Source of the DNA: a bacterium BMS3Abin06
GTDB lineage: Bacteria > Nitrospirota > Thermodesulfovibrionia > UBA6902
NCBI GenBank assembly: GCA_002897895.1
Contig: BDSY01000101.1
Coordinates: 1 to 35,377, forward strand
Reading direction: 5' to 3'
DNA: 35,377 nt
Of the stretch, positions 23,794-33,009 are shown in pieces. The notes beneath the pieces were generated by a model that saw nothing but the letters and a program-made list of their open reading frames with translations, did no database searches and was not told where the DNA came from. Positions within the stretch are counted from its first letter, which is position 1; each line of letters starts with the position of its first letter. The translations under genes were made by a program, and so were the position numbers.

Positions 23794-25347
23794 TCAACTT
23801 TCAAGCAAATGCTTCCGTACTTTCCCGGAACTTGTCTTTGGGAGTTCATTAACAATAACTACTTCTTTAGGAATCTTAAATGGCGCAAGTTTTTGATGGC
23901 AATATTTTTGCATCTTTTTGCCTTCCATTTCTTGACCGTCTTTCAGCACAACAACTGCTTTTATTGCAACTCCAAGAATTTCATCTTCTGTGCCAACAAC
24001 AGCTACTTCGTGCACCTCCGGCATTTCAAGAATGACCTCTTCAATTTCTTTTGGACTGATCCTATGTGCTCCACTTTTAATCATATCACTTCTACGACTA
24101 ATTATTTTTAGATAGCCCTCGTCATCGCTCACAGCCAAATCACCTGTGTAAAGTTTGCCCCCTTTTAAAATCCTTTCTGTTTCCTCAGGATTTTTCCAGT
24201 ATCCAACCATAATGTTTCCACCCTGGGCTACGATCTCTCCTTCATCGCCATTTTCCGCCATTGTTCCGTCATTTTTTATCAGTTCAATTTTGACTCCCGG
24301 AATAGCCTTTCCAATGGACCCTGGTTTTCTATGGAAATCCTCCGGATCCAGATAGGTCAATCTGGCCGTTGCCTCGGTCTGTCCGTACATAATATAGATA
24401 TCTGTCCCCGGTAATATTGCTGAAATTTCTTTTGCATGCCTGGGAGACATAGCGCCTCCAGCCTGAGTTACATACCTAAGTCCGGAAAAGCTATAGTTTC
24501 GTATATTTGACCTGTTGAGTAGAATAGCAAATGTGGATGGAACGCCGGCAAAACCTGTAACACCTTCTTTAAACATCTTATCCAAAACTATGTTTGGATA
24601 CATAAAGCTGTTCTCAAGCACTAATGAACCACCTGCTATTATATGAGTCGTCAAAAGAGAAGTTCCATATGAATAATAAAACGGCAGGATAACCATAATT
24701 CTATCTTCCTGCGTGATGTGAAGATATTCTATTATTGAATTTGCATTCGTTACAAAGTTTTCATGTGAAAGCATTACTCCTTTTGGATCGCCTGTAGTAC
24801 CCGAAGTATATATTATCGAGGCAATATCTTTTTGATCAATGAAAGGGCAAACACTGTTGCCTCCATAATCCTGAATAACATCTTGCAACGTAAAAAAATT
24901 GATGTGTGAAGGAATCGTTATTCTTTTGGTTATAAACGCTAATAAATCCTTCACTTTGCGATCATCCATAATTATAATGGTCTTTAAAGAAGTCACTTCA
25001 GGAATGGCCTCTAAAACAGATTTTAAATATTTCTTTTCGACAATCAGGACACGGGGAAGACAATTACAGAATATTTTATTAAATTCGTAAGCAGAATATT
25101 GCGGATTTATGGCAACGGAAATCCCCCCTGCCTTATGCACTCCAAGATATGAACTTATATATTCGGGGGAATTGTCTGATATAATGCCAACCCTGTCGCC
25201 TGCCTTCACTCCCTCTTTTAGAAGGAAACAGGCAATTTGTGACATACCGAGATTCAGTTCTTTATACGTCACTCTTCTCTTTCCCTGGATAACTGCTACC
25301 TTATCAGGCTGAGCATTCGCTGTATCTGCAAGATATTTATATAGCAT
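23794..25347 (-). CDS. AMP-forming acyl-CoA/acyl-ACP ligase
   Basis: ANL-superfamily adenylating enzyme, 517 residues. The P-loop IYTSGTTGDPKG lies at 179-190; YGQTEATA (A5) follows, then YTGDLAVSDDEGYL (A7), RRSDMIKSGAHRISPKEIEE (A8 hinge), and the catalytic Lys in KTSSGKVRKHL at the end. It activates a carboxylate as acyl-AMP. The gene for a dedicated carrier protein is 24 bp upstream in the same operon, so transfer to that carrier is more likely than to CoA (inference). Related ligases occur in exosortase-linked polysaccharide clusters together with an AsnB-type amidotransferase, as here. Confidence 0.88.
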   Translation of the reverse strand: MLYKYLADTANAQPDKVAVIQGKRRVTYKELNLGMSQIACFLLKEGVKAGDRVGIISDNSPEYISSYLGVHKAGGISVAINPQYSAYEFNKIFCNCLPRVLIVEKKYLKSVLEAIPEVTSLKTIIIMDDRKVKDLLAFITKRITIPSHINFFTLQDVIQDYGGNSVCPFIDQKDIASIIYTSGTTGDPKGVMLSHENFVTNANSIIEYLHITQEDRIMVILPFYYSYGTSLLTTHIIAGGSLVLENSFMYPNIVLDKMFKEGVTGFAGVPSTFAILLNRSNIRNYSFSGLRYVTQAGGAMSPRHAKEISAILPGTDIYIMYGQTEATARLTYLDPEDFHRKPGSIGKAIPGVKIELIKNDGTMAENGDEGEIVAQGGNIMVGYWKNPEETERILKGGKLYTGDLAVSDDEGYLKIISRRSDMIKSGAHRISPKEIEEVILEMPEVHEVAVVGTEDEILGVAIKAVVVLKDGQEMEGKKMQKYCHQKLAPFKIPKEVVIVNELPKTSSGKVRKHLLES

Positions 25348-25371
25348 AATTACTTTTTCTGTTCTGATTGC

Positions 25372-25623
25372 TTACTTTCCGCTTTTCTCTTTAATAAACC
25401 TTGCCAGGTTGTTAACCGAATCAAGATTTTCCGGTATCAGTTCTTCATCGTCAACAGAGATATTAAACTCTTCCTCAATAAAACCAACGACTTCCAACAC
25501 TCCCGTGGAATCAATAATCCCTTTCTCAAGAAAAGAATCGTCATAATCAAGTGCATTCTCATTATCTTCATAAAGAATATTCTCTAATATAAACATTTTT
25601 ACTGATTGTTTAATTTGTTCCAT
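25372..25623 (-). CDS. Dedicated acyl carrier protein
   Basis: The 83-residue acidic protein (from the ATG at 25621-25623) has a carrier-protein fold with Ser39 in GIIDSTGVLE as the phosphopantetheine site, then EEEFNISVDDEELIPENLDS. I reject a longer TTG start at 25638: GAGGTG lies just before the ATG. It differs clearly from the fatty-acid ACP at 8189-8425 and resembles carriers paired with acyl ligases. It lies between asnB and the ligase. The miniature element at 25662-25793 now separates it from asnB. Confidence 0.85.
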   Translation of the reverse strand: MEQIKQSVKMFILENILYEDNENALDYDDSFLEKGIIDSTGVLEVVGFIEEEFNISVDDEELIPENLDSVNNLARFIKEKSGK

Positions 25624-25661
25624 AGTCACCTCAGGCAAGCTTCATTTTTTGTTCTTTAGAT

Positions 25662-25793
25662 GTAACTACTCAGGTGCAAAGTGGCAAAGGCACACAGGCA
25701 CAAAGGGTTAGAGAAATACAGGAAAAGTTTTCATCCTTTTTTTCACTTTGTGCCTTTGCCACTATGTGCCTTTGTGCCTGCCTGAATAGTTAC
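25662..25793. mobile_element. 132-bp miniature inverted-repeat element inserted at the asnB 3' end
   Basis: The ends are inverted copies: GTAACTACTCAGG (25662-25674) and, on the other strand, GTAACTATTCAGG (25781-25793). Iterated GGCACAAAG-type motifs inside would let the whole element fold into a long hairpin. It is flanked by an exact 8-bp direct repeat CTTTAGAT (25654-25661 and 25794-25801), a target-site duplication. It has no room for a transposase, so it is non-autonomous. Its right end supplies the final codons of asnB. Confidence 0.85.
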
Positions 25794-27744
25794 CTTTAGA
25801 TTTAATTTCCTCATTTAATGTATTTGCCGGGAATTGTTCAATGAAAAGATTGTAAAGAAGTTGAGTAGAAAGTATTCCGACAAAAGCCATATTATCTTTA
25901 AAACCTATAGCCAATCCTTTGCGGCATTTTTCAAATATTTTTTTTGTCTTCTTAATATCAAAACATCCACACCTTTTCAAGGCGCTATCTGAAAACATTT
26001 CTTCAACATAATCCAAAGTTCCACTGTTAAAAAAACTTTTACTGTCAGGCGCCATATAAGGCTGTTTTGTTCTTTTTGTTATGGTCACGGGCAACAAGTC
26101 ACTCATGCTCTTTTTGAGAATGTACTTTTCCGTTAACGTTTGCATCCTCACATTTGGAGGTAGTTTGCAGCAGAATTCCATCACTCTGTGATCAAGGAAA
26201 GGGTATCTGCCCTCTACTGAATTGCCCATCGCCATCCTGTCTCCCTGGGAAGAAAGGAGATAGTTTGAAAGAAGCGTTTTTATCTCCAGATATTGTGCCT
26301 TCGATAAATAATCAAAACTGTCGATATTATCTGATAATAATGAAGAAAGTTCGCCGAATTTTTTATATCCGTTTAATTCTTCTTTGATATGGTCTGAAAA
26401 GAAAAGTTTTATCTTCGATGTCATATCCCAACGTGGTATATGTGAGTAATATCTTTCGGGATAGCTATCTGTATCAACTTCAAAAAAAGCCCTGGAATAT
26501 TGCACGGATTTTGTGGGGGAATTTGCAAGATATGGATAGAGTCTCTTCAGAATAAGTGGTCTGAATTTGGAATCCGGAAATTTTTCCAGGAATTTACGTA
26601 TTTTTGTTTCCTTAAATATGTCATATCCCGCTAAAATCTCATCTGCTCCTTCACCCGTAAGAACGACTTTATATCCATTCTCCCTGACTAATTTTGATAG
26701 CAGGTAAAGAGGTGCAGGAGCAGTTCTTAAAATCGGCATCTCGGTATGCCAGATAACATCCGGGAAAATCTTACCGATATCAGAATAGGAGCACTTAATT
26801 GCACTGTGATCCGTATTTAAATGTTCAATCATTTGCTTCTGATATATACTCTCATCATAAACTTCATCATGAAAAACTACGGAAAATGTCCTTAAAGGAT
26901 TATTAGTATATTTTTTTATTAATGTTGTAATTACTGAAGAGTCTATGCCGCCGCTCAAATATGCCCCTACACTCACATCAGCCCGAAGCCGAAGCCTTGT
27001 AGAGTCAATCAATAGCTCCCTTAATTCTTCAGCGTATTCTTCCTCTGATTTAACAGAGTCGTCAGGGGTAAAGTCCAAATCCCAATATTGCTCTACCTGG
27101 TAATTGCCGTTTTTTACTATCATATAATGCCCTGCCGGAAGTTCCCTTATCTCCTTAAATGCCGTCCTTGGAGGAATATTCATCCAGAAAGTAAAGATCT
27201 GATCCAGCGCACGGGGATCAATTTCGCGCTTCACCCTGCTGTCCGCGAACAAAGATTTTATTTCCGACGCAAACATAATCGATCCATTAATAAATGTATA
27301 AAATAACGGCCTGATACCAACCCTGTCTCTGGCAATAAACAATATTTCCTGATTTTTATCCCAAATGACAAAAGCAAATTGACCATTAAGATGTTTGAGG
27401 CACTCTGTTCCGTAAGCCTCATATAAATGAACTATTACTTCTGTATCAGACTTCGTGTAGAATTTATGTCCCTTATCCTCAAGAACTTTTCTTAGCTCTA
27501 TATAGTTAAAAATTTCTCCATTAAATGTTATCCATATGGTTTTGTCCTCATTATGTATCGGTTGCCAACCGCTTTCCAAGTCAATGATACTCAATCTTGT
27601 GTGAACAAGCCCAATCCTCTCATCTTTGTAAAATCCGACACCATCAGGTCCGCGATGTTTCAATATCGCAGCCATACCTTTCAGAGTATCCATAGATATC
27701 TCTTTATTTCCATTCATGTTAAATATGCCGGCTATTCCACACAT
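25762..27744 (-). CDS. AsnB-type glutamine amidotransferase (exosortase-cluster type)
   Basis: Class II glutamine amidotransferase plus asparagine-synthetase domain, 660 residues. Cys2 (MCGIAG) is the glutaminase nucleophile, with RLSIID and NGEIFN in the N-terminal domain. SGGIDSS (264-270) is the ATP-pyrophosphate loop, followed by the C-terminal signature VVLTGEGADEILAGYD and VEGRYPFLDHRVME. In exosortase/EPS clusters such paralogues amidate an acid group rather than make asparagine; that role is inferred from context. The last residues (GNYSGRHKGT) are encoded by an inserted miniature element. Before insertion the gene ended EQKMKLA, with its stop codon inside the ribosome binding site of the next gene. 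No Shine-Dalgarno is seen at the start. Confidence 0.9.
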   Translation of the reverse strand: MCGIAGIFNMNGNKEISMDTLKGMAAILKHRGPDGVGFYKDERIGLVHTRLSIIDLESGWQPIHNEDKTIWITFNGEIFNYIELRKVLEDKGHKFYTKSDTEVIVHLYEAYGTECLKHLNGQFAFVIWDKNQEILFIARDRVGIRPLFYTFINGSIMFASEIKSLFADSRVKREIDPRALDQIFTFWMNIPPRTAFKEIRELPAGHYMIVKNGNYQVEQYWDLDFTPDDSVKSEEEYAEELRELLIDSTRLRLRADVSVGAYLSGGIDSSVITTLIKKYTNNPLRTFSVVFHDEVYDESIYQKQMIEHLNTDHSAIKCSYSDIGKIFPDVIWHTEMPILRTAPAPLYLLSKLVRENGYKVVLTGEGADEILAGYDIFKETKIRKFLEKFPDSKFRPLILKRLYPYLANSPTKSVQYSRAFFEVDTDSYPERYYSHIPRWDMTSKIKLFFSDHIKEELNGYKKFGELSSLLSDNIDSFDYLSKAQYLEIKTLLSNYLLSSQGDRMAMGNSVEGRYPFLDHRVMEFCCKLPPNVRMQTLTEKYILKKSMSDLLPVTITKRTKQPYMAPDSKSFFNSGTLDYVEEMFSDSALKRCGCFDIKKTKKIFEKCRKGLAIGFKDNMAFVGILSTQLLYNLFIEQFPANTLNEEIKSKGNYSGRHKGT

Positions 27745-27774
27745 ATAAGTATAAATATTTTTAGAAACTTCATA

Positions 27775-29124
27775 TCAGATCAAATATCTTAGCGTTAAAT
27801 ACTTCCCAATATCTTTCAAACTGTTCCCCCATGTTTTTTCACCACTAATAAGCAATTCATTGTCCTTTTGAAAAGCTCCCTTTTTAAAATCATACGAGAT
27901 TACCCTTACCTTCTCTTCATCAATGACAGAGTCGCCTGATTCAGCGCATTTCATGAGATACTGGTGCAAAGGCCCCCTTTTATTATCAGGATTATGAATC
28001 GGTATCTTTGAATTAGGATAGAGTATGTATTTTGTGGCGTGATAATCAAGGGCAACAGGGTCTGCGCAGGCAAGGACTGCACGGGTATGGCTTACGGGAG
28101 GATCAACCCTTGAGGACATGCCAACCCACTCAGCAGTAGTGATATTTAAATCAGCCTTACGGATTGTCTTCATAAAGGTACCGACCTCTTTTCCTAACAT
28201 GCCTGTTTTCGGTCCAGAAGCCCATTTGTCAAATGGAAATGAATGGAAATTATAGTATTTTTTAGTCAAAACCCCTCTGTCATTTGGGTCAGGTCCCCCG
28301 CTTAAATCACTTATTCCCATATAATTTTTTATAGCACTTGTTGCTCCACAGTAAATACCATGATGATTCAGGGCAGAAAAATTAATAAAACGAAGTGGTT
28401 GTTCTGTATACAATCCCTTCTCCCAGACACCATTTTTAAAATCTACAACTGTACCTTTGTCAGTAGTAAAGATCGGGTATGTCATAATAGTTTCGCGCAA
28501 ATCTTCTCCAAAAACTTCATTGTCACACTTTATCAATGGTACACCTCTTGTCCCATCACAATAAACATAACCATCTCCATCTTGAGGAGAGAAGACCCTT
28601 CTACCGCCGTCATCAACATCGATCCAATGCACAACTGAAAATCTACTGTCATACTTTTTCTTTAATAAAACACAGAGATCATTAAAATTATCTATTCCCG
28701 GAATATCAGAATTCAATTGAAAAGGCTGTGCCCATCCTGAACTCATCGAGGTCCAAGGACTTTTCCCGCGGTGGCAGTTTTCTGCAATTACTACTTCCCC
28801 TTGAAACCCTCCGGACCGTTCCATAATCAATTCAATAAATCTTTTTAAAGAAGACAAGTTCGGAGCGCCCTGATTCCACCACTGAACATTAGGTTTTATG
28901 ACGACAATATCATCAGATCCAATCAGCTTTTCAATTCCCCCCATCAGGTCAATTAATTTAGAGATATTTAAGTCAGGCATACTATTGATTGCCCTGTATA
29001 AAATGCAGCATTCTTCTCCGGTTCTTTTTCGATAAGGTGGCGTCCCGGCAAATATTTTCCGAGCAAATGATAGAGAACTTAATGTCACTAAGACTTTTTG
29101 TATAAACAGTCGTCTTGATATCAT
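27775..29124 (-). CDS. TAT-exported DUF362 protein
   Basis: The 449-residue protein starts with a twin-arginine signal (SRRLFIQK at 3-10, then a hydrophobic stretch), so it should be exported folded, perhaps with a cofactor. The body matches DUF362: DIVVIKPNVQWWNQGAPN, GEVVIAENCHRGKSPW, FINFSALNHHGIYCGATSAI then KNYMG, and CADPVALDYHATKYIL. DUF362 proteins are poorly understood; some carry iron-sulfur ferredoxin parts, but no CxxCxxC cluster is seen here. It lies between the VOC protein and asnB (30 bp before asnB) in a minus-strand cluster. Confidence 0.82.
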   Translation of the reverse strand: MISRRLFIQKVLVTLSSLSFARKIFAGTPPYRKRTGEECCILYRAINSMPDLNISKLIDLMGGIEKLIGSDDIVVIKPNVQWWNQGAPNLSSLKRFIELIMERSGGFQGEVVIAENCHRGKSPWTSMSSGWAQPFQLNSDIPGIDNFNDLCVLLKKKYDSRFSVVHWIDVDDGGRRVFSPQDGDGYVYCDGTRGVPLIKCDNEVFGEDLRETIMTYPIFTTDKGTVVDFKNGVWEKGLYTEQPLRFINFSALNHHGIYCGATSAIKNYMGISDLSGGPDPNDRGVLTKKYYNFHSFPFDKWASGPKTGMLGKEVGTFMKTIRKADLNITTAEWVGMSSRVDPPVSHTRAVLACADPVALDYHATKYILYPNSKIPIHNPDNKRGPLHQYLMKCAESGDSVIDEEKVRVISYDFKKGAFQKDNELLISGEKTWGNSLKDIGKYLTLRYLI

Positions 29125-29225
29125 TCCAGCTTTAAAACTGCGTTATGTGCCGCTTTTTAGTACTGTCCGAAAAAAGATAGAGTTAAATTCTTTTCCTTCA
29201 CTGGTCGAAGCTTTATATTTTATCT

Positions 29226-29642
29226 TTAAAATAAGCGTCCAGCCTTTATATCAGTCTCGATAAGTTCTATGTTTAATCCTTGTTTTGCATAGACAAAAGC
29301 GATATTTTCATTCCCAAAAGCCTCGCCGGGTTGTGGTGCTGCCAAAACACGTAAACCCTTTTCACTGAATCGTTTGAGCTCTTTATTCATATCCTCGCAT
29401 TTAAAACATATGTGGTGCAATCCGCCACCCTTCCTGGCAAATTTGTATGTTGGCGATGATTCATCTGTAGGCTCAATTAATTTAACAGTCAATGAATTCT
29501 CTTTGCTGAGAAAAACAACTCTGACTTTTTGTCTCGAATTTATAACAACATTTGTCATCTTTTTGTATTCAAACACTTTTTCCCAGTGTTCAATACCTTT
29601 TTCAATGGATTTAACAACTATTCCAATATGATCTATTATCAT
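29226..29642 (-). CDS. VOC (glyoxalase/methylmalonyl-CoA epimerase-like) protein
   Basis: The 138-residue protein has the paired beta-alpha-beta-beta-beta modules of the vicinal oxygen chelate fold. Metal-ligand positions are His5 (DHIGIVV), Glu near TVKLIEP, His in GGGLHHICF, and Glu in NIELIET. This is the methylmalonyl-CoA epimerase-like arrangement. It could epimerise or isomerise an acyl-thioester, which would fit the carrier protein and ligase in this cluster. That link is inference. It starts 15 bp after the acyltransferase stop. Confidence 0.82.
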   Translation of the reverse strand: MIIDHIGIVVKSIEKGIEHWEKVFEYKKMTNVVINSRQKVRVVFLSKENSLTVKLIEPTDESSPTYKFARKGGGLHHICFKCEDMNKELKRFSEKGLRVLAAPQPGEAFGNENIAFVYAKQGLNIELIETDIKAGRLF

Positions 29643-29657
29643 AAATATATTAATTTG

Positions 29658-30545
29658 TCAGTAATTAGTTCGAAGAGTAAGTCCAAATCTACGTCTTAGA
29701 AAATACAAAAAATCTTTATGAATTTTCAGATTCGAATAATCTGTATAATAATTCTTTAAATCATACGTTATCTTTTTGTTTTTGTTATATATAAGTACTA
29801 TTATGTTGTCTTCCGGAAAATATCTGAATACATATTTATTCCCGGCCACAAAACTATTATCCGTTTCATTATGTTTATATTTTATTTGGTGACTTGTTAG
29901 AAAACCATTCAAAATTTGTTCATGATAGTATAAGTTGGTTTTCTTGGAAAACTTCAGTAATCTGTTCAAATTTAACTCACGAAATGCCGTGGGGCTGCAT
30001 TCAACAAAAGTGCCTGATTTAATCCTGGATTTTAATACAACCCCCGGATTTATTATACAGTTTGATTCAATATAAACACCTGGCAAAATTGTGACAACCA
30101 TCCCGGTCCAAACATAATCTTCCAACACAACTTTTTCAAACTTTACAGGATATCCGTCTGTTACCGGCAAAAAAGATCCATGAGTATACACTGTACATCT
30201 TGGCCCAAGTCCCGAATAGAATCCGATTTTCACATCTTCATCACAGTGAACTACACATTGAGCGCCAATAAAACTATTATCTCCGGAAGAAAAATTTCCA
30301 TCACCTTTGATCTGCGTTCCAAAACTTATAATTGCATTATTCCCGATTGACAACTTAAACACGCTTATAAGCACTAACTGTCTAATATCAACATCATTGC
30401 CTATGTAAATTTCTTCAGCATAAATATACGAAAAAACAGGCAATTTCACATTTCTGCCAATTTTATGCCCAAGTAGTCTAAAAATTACACACGTAACTGA
30501 TGACGGCAAGAAAAAACATAATGATGAAAAAATTTTCTTAATCAT
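29658..30545 (-). CDS. Left-handed beta-helix acyltransferase
   Basis: The 295-residue protein has a hydrophobic N-terminal anchor (residues 5-25, SSLCFFLPSSVTCVIFRLLG). It then has hexapeptide repeats of the left-handed beta-helix (IGNDVDI, IGNNAIISFG, SGDNSFIGAQCVVH, VKIGFYSGLG, LEDYVWTGMVVTILPGV, IESNCIINPGVVLKS). The fold is shared by O-acetyltransferases such as WbbJ/NodL-like enzymes; the acceptor is unknown. An extra C-terminal domain of about 90 residues (YYHEQILNGFLTSHQ onward) is not part of the helix and has no match I recognise. Confidence 0.82.
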   Translation of the reverse strand: MIKKIFSSLCFFLPSSVTCVIFRLLGHKIGRNVKLPVFSYIYAEEIYIGNDVDIRQLVLISVFKLSIGNNAIISFGTQIKGDGNFSSGDNSFIGAQCVVHCDEDVKIGFYSGLGPRCTVYTHGSFLPVTDGYPVKFEKVVLEDYVWTGMVVTILPGVYIESNCIINPGVVLKSRIKSGTFVECSPTAFRELNLNRLLKFSKKTNLYYHEQILNGFLTSHQIKYKHNETDNSFVAGNKYVFRYFPEDNIIVLIYNKNKKITYDLKNYYTDYSNLKIHKDFLYFLRRRFGLTLRTNY

Positions 30546-30618
30546 ATTCTAATCACCAACTTAGTAGAGTTATATAATATTTTACTAATCTAATATGGAA
30601 ATTGTCACTATCAAAATG

Positions 30619-30660
30619 CAATTCATTATAAGTGAATCGTACAATTCAATTAAAGAAAAA
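30619..30660 (-). promoter_or_regulatory. Possible internal promoter within the exosortase cluster
   Basis: The 180-bp gap before the acyltransferase gene holds a consensus TATAAT on the minus strand (complement of 30625-30630). The near-palindrome GAATTGTACGATTC lies just upstream of it. No good -35 is seen. If used, it would start transcription about 70 bases before the acyltransferase ATG. Confidence 0.3.
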
Positions 30661-30725
30661 TAATCATAAAACGCAGTACATGAATAAAGCCAACACCTTA
30701 TATAGAGCGAAATTATTACGCTAAA

Positions 30726-31604
30726 TTATATTGTTTGCTTTTCGTTATGAGATTGGGATAAGCCGGTCAATTTGAGGCTAATATCCCAAAGTCGTATAGC
30801 AGCTTCTTCATCATAAGAGGCATTTGATGAGCGAACAGCTTTCTGTTTCGAAAAATACTTTCCGCTAACCCCTTTGACATCAGGTGAAGTTGCCAGATAG
30901 ATGCTCGTCTTCGCGCCTTTAGCCGGTCCGATTAAATTTCTTGCCAATATATGTGCTACCACATGCTTACTCCAGCTTACCCAGCCGTTGTTCTTGCAGA
31001 AGTTGGTGATCACACCTCCCGGTTCCAAAGCATTTACTGTTACCCCTGTGTCTTTTAAACGCCTTGCGAGTTCATATGTAAAAAGAAGATTGGCGAGTTT
31101 AGACTGTGCATACGCAACTTTGCCTATATATCCATCCCGGCCTTGAAGATCATCAAAATTTATCCCTGAGCAACCACCGTGTGAACCAGATGAGACATTA
31201 ATGATACGTCCCTGCTCACTGGCCTTCAGCTCTTCAAGCAGCAAGTTAGTCAGAAGGAAATATCCCAGATGGTTCAGGGCAAAGGTCATCTCGCAACCAT
31301 CTACTGTCTGAAGGCGTGAGGTGAACTTGGCCCCGGCATTATTTATCAAAACATCCAGGCGTTGGTAGCTCTGTTTAAACTGCTCCGCTAATTGACGGAT
31401 ATCTTTCTGTGAAGACAGGTCAGCTAACATGAACTCAACAGATTCATTACATGTATTTCTTTTAATTTTTTTTACCGTATCTAAACACTTCTTTTGACTA
31501 CGACCAACTACAATTACAGATGATCCCCGCTCTGCCAAAGCATGGGCTGTTGCTTCGCCTATTCCTGAAGTCGCGCCCGTCACCATAGATATTTTCCCAA
31601 TCAT
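30726..31604 (-). CDS. Short-chain dehydrogenase/reductase
   Basis: NAD(P)-dependent oxidoreductase of 292 residues. Cofactor loop TGATSGIG is near the N-terminus, NNAG in LDVLINNAG, and catalytic Ser in NVSSGSHG with Tyr and Lys in YAQSKLA. It resembles the retinol-dehydrogenase-like group, which acts on lipophilic alcohols, but the substrate is unknown. I set the start at the ATG at 31602-31604 (MIGKIS), since AAGGAGGGC is 6 bp upstream; the frame extends 15 codons further but that site decides. It follows the exosortase gene by about 210 bp. Confidence 0.9.
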   Translation of the reverse strand: MIGKISMVTGATSGIGEATAHALAERGSSVIVVGRSQKKCLDTVKKIKRNTCNESVEFMLADLSSQKDIRQLAEQFKQSYQRLDVLINNAGAKFTSRLQTVDGCEMTFALNHLGYFLLTNLLLEELKASEQGRIINVSSGSHGGCSGINFDDLQGRDGYIGKVAYAQSKLANLLFTYELARRLKDTGVTVNALEPGGVITNFCKNNGWVSWSKHVVAHILARNLIGPAKGAKTSIYLATSPDVKGVSGKYFSKQKAVRSSNASYDEEAAIRLWDISLKLTGLSQSHNEKQTI

Positions 31605-31816
31605 AGATATGCCCTCCTTAGTATTATTTCCGTTCTTTTGCTTCCACACAAAACTTGGAAGAAGCGCTTTATCACATCGAAGTCTTATATGGCAATCTAT
31701 GCTCTTTTATCAAGAACGACAACCTCTTAAATTTTTGATAGGTTGTATTCTGGGGCAACCTAAAAAGATAGACCGCGCAACCTCCTTTCGCAGCAAAACC
31801 TTTTTAACGGAAACAG

Positions 31817-32728
31817 TTAACTTCTTTTTCTTATACTATTCGTACTTTTTTCTGATTTTCTCAGTAACCATAAAACCGGTGCCATAACAAAAAGAGCCAA
31901 AATGAAAAATAAAATTCCACCTTTTTTGTGGAGAAGACTGTTTGTGAGGAAAGATTCATCAACATAAATGGAGAGCATAGTAATTGTAACAATCCTCACT
32001 GCATTCTTAAAAACAGCAACAGGGAAAACAATTAAGCATAAAACAGTTTTCCTCCAGTTCGTTTTAAGAAAAAAATGGCCTGCAATAACACTTGTTATAA
32101 ACAGTGCAATACTTGAACGAATTCCGCTGCACTGCTCTGCAACCTCAATACTCAGTGAAGGAAAATGGAACGTAAATCCATCCCTCATAGGTGCAACACC
32201 TGTTATGTTAAAAATCCTGTAAGAAAGTTCAGCCGATCCCTTCTGTAAAAATATAATAACTCTATCCAGTATAAAAGCAGGTATTGGAACCATAAAAATA
32301 AGGAACAAAAAAGGAAATCGCATATTTCTGAAGGATTGAATTCCATAAAAAACTACAAAACCGCCAAACCAGAACAATATTGATGCAAGGGTCATGATAG
32401 ATAGATAGTCATTCTGATTGAATATATCACTCTGAATCTTTCCGAATTGATATAGTGTAATACCGATCAGCATGAAAATACTTCCGACAATAAAAGAGTA
32501 TTTTGTTACCGAGAATATTATTTTTCTTTCTAAATAAATAAAATACCCACTTATTAGCGGTATCAACATAATGTGAGAATAAGTTGCTTCATGAAGTGAT
32601 AGTGAAAATAGATCTCTTAAAGGCACATAAAAAATGACGATCGTAATTATATTAAATAAAAGGAATAGAATATTCCGTAATGTTATTAGTCCAAGGCGAT
32701 AATTATTAGCGGCAGATGAATCCATCAT
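31817..32728 (-). CDS. Exosortase
   Basis: Membrane transpeptidase-like protein of 303 residues with eight or so hydrophobic helices. The three catalytic residues of exosortases are present and ordered: Cys200 in AEQCSGIRSS, Arg245 in NAVRI, His267 in LLHKKGGI. Exosortases cleave PEP-CTERM-tailed exported proteins and are usually linked to exopolysaccharide genes. No PEP-CTERM protein is encoded in the window, so substrates must lie elsewhere. It is the first gene of a co-directional cluster that ends with the amidotransferase at 22737. Confidence 0.9.
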   Translation of the reverse strand: MMDSSAANNYRLGLITLRNILFLLFNIITIVIFYVPLRDLFSLSLHEATYSHIMLIPLISGYFIYLERKIIFSVTKYSFIVGSIFMLIGITLYQFGKIQSDIFNQNDYLSIMTLASILFWFGGFVVFYGIQSFRNMRFPFLFLIFMVPIPAFILDRVIIFLQKGSAELSYRIFNITGVAPMRDGFTFHFPSLSIEVAEQCSGIRSSIALFITSVIAGHFFLKTNWRKTVLCLIVFPVAVFKNAVRIVTITMLSIYVDESFLTNSLLHKKGGILFFILALFVMAPVLWLLRKSEKSTNSIRKRS

Positions 32729-33009
32729 TGGTCAATTTCCTCTAATCACTTTTTGAAACATTTTAATCAGTTTTTCTTTTGTCGTTTTAAATAACTCTAT
32801 AGAAAATTTATAAATGGAGAACTTATTGGTAAAGACTAAACAAATTTAACTAATATCTTCTTTTATTAATGTTTATTTAGTGAGTGGAGGTCCTTTGCTT
32901 TTATGATTGATGCAAACAGGAAGATATACACAAGTTTTTGACAAAAAAAACTATAATTTTTTATATGCAATTGGTTCTCTGGATTGCAACAAAATAATTC
33001 AGGAAGGTT

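Noticed and set aside
25654..25801. CRISPR-like or rho-independent terminator reading of the GGCACAAAG repeats
   Set aside because: The repeats are not regularly spaced and have no spacers. The exact flanking duplication and inverted ends point to a transposed element.
30726..31649. Longer start for the short-chain dehydrogenase
   Set aside because: The extra 15 codons contain the ribosome binding site of the internal ATG and lack family similarity.
32938..32966. TTGACA / TTATAT promoter-like pair on the plus strand
   Set aside because: It would drive only antisense RNA into the Uma2 gene. The region is very AT-rich, so chance matches are expected.
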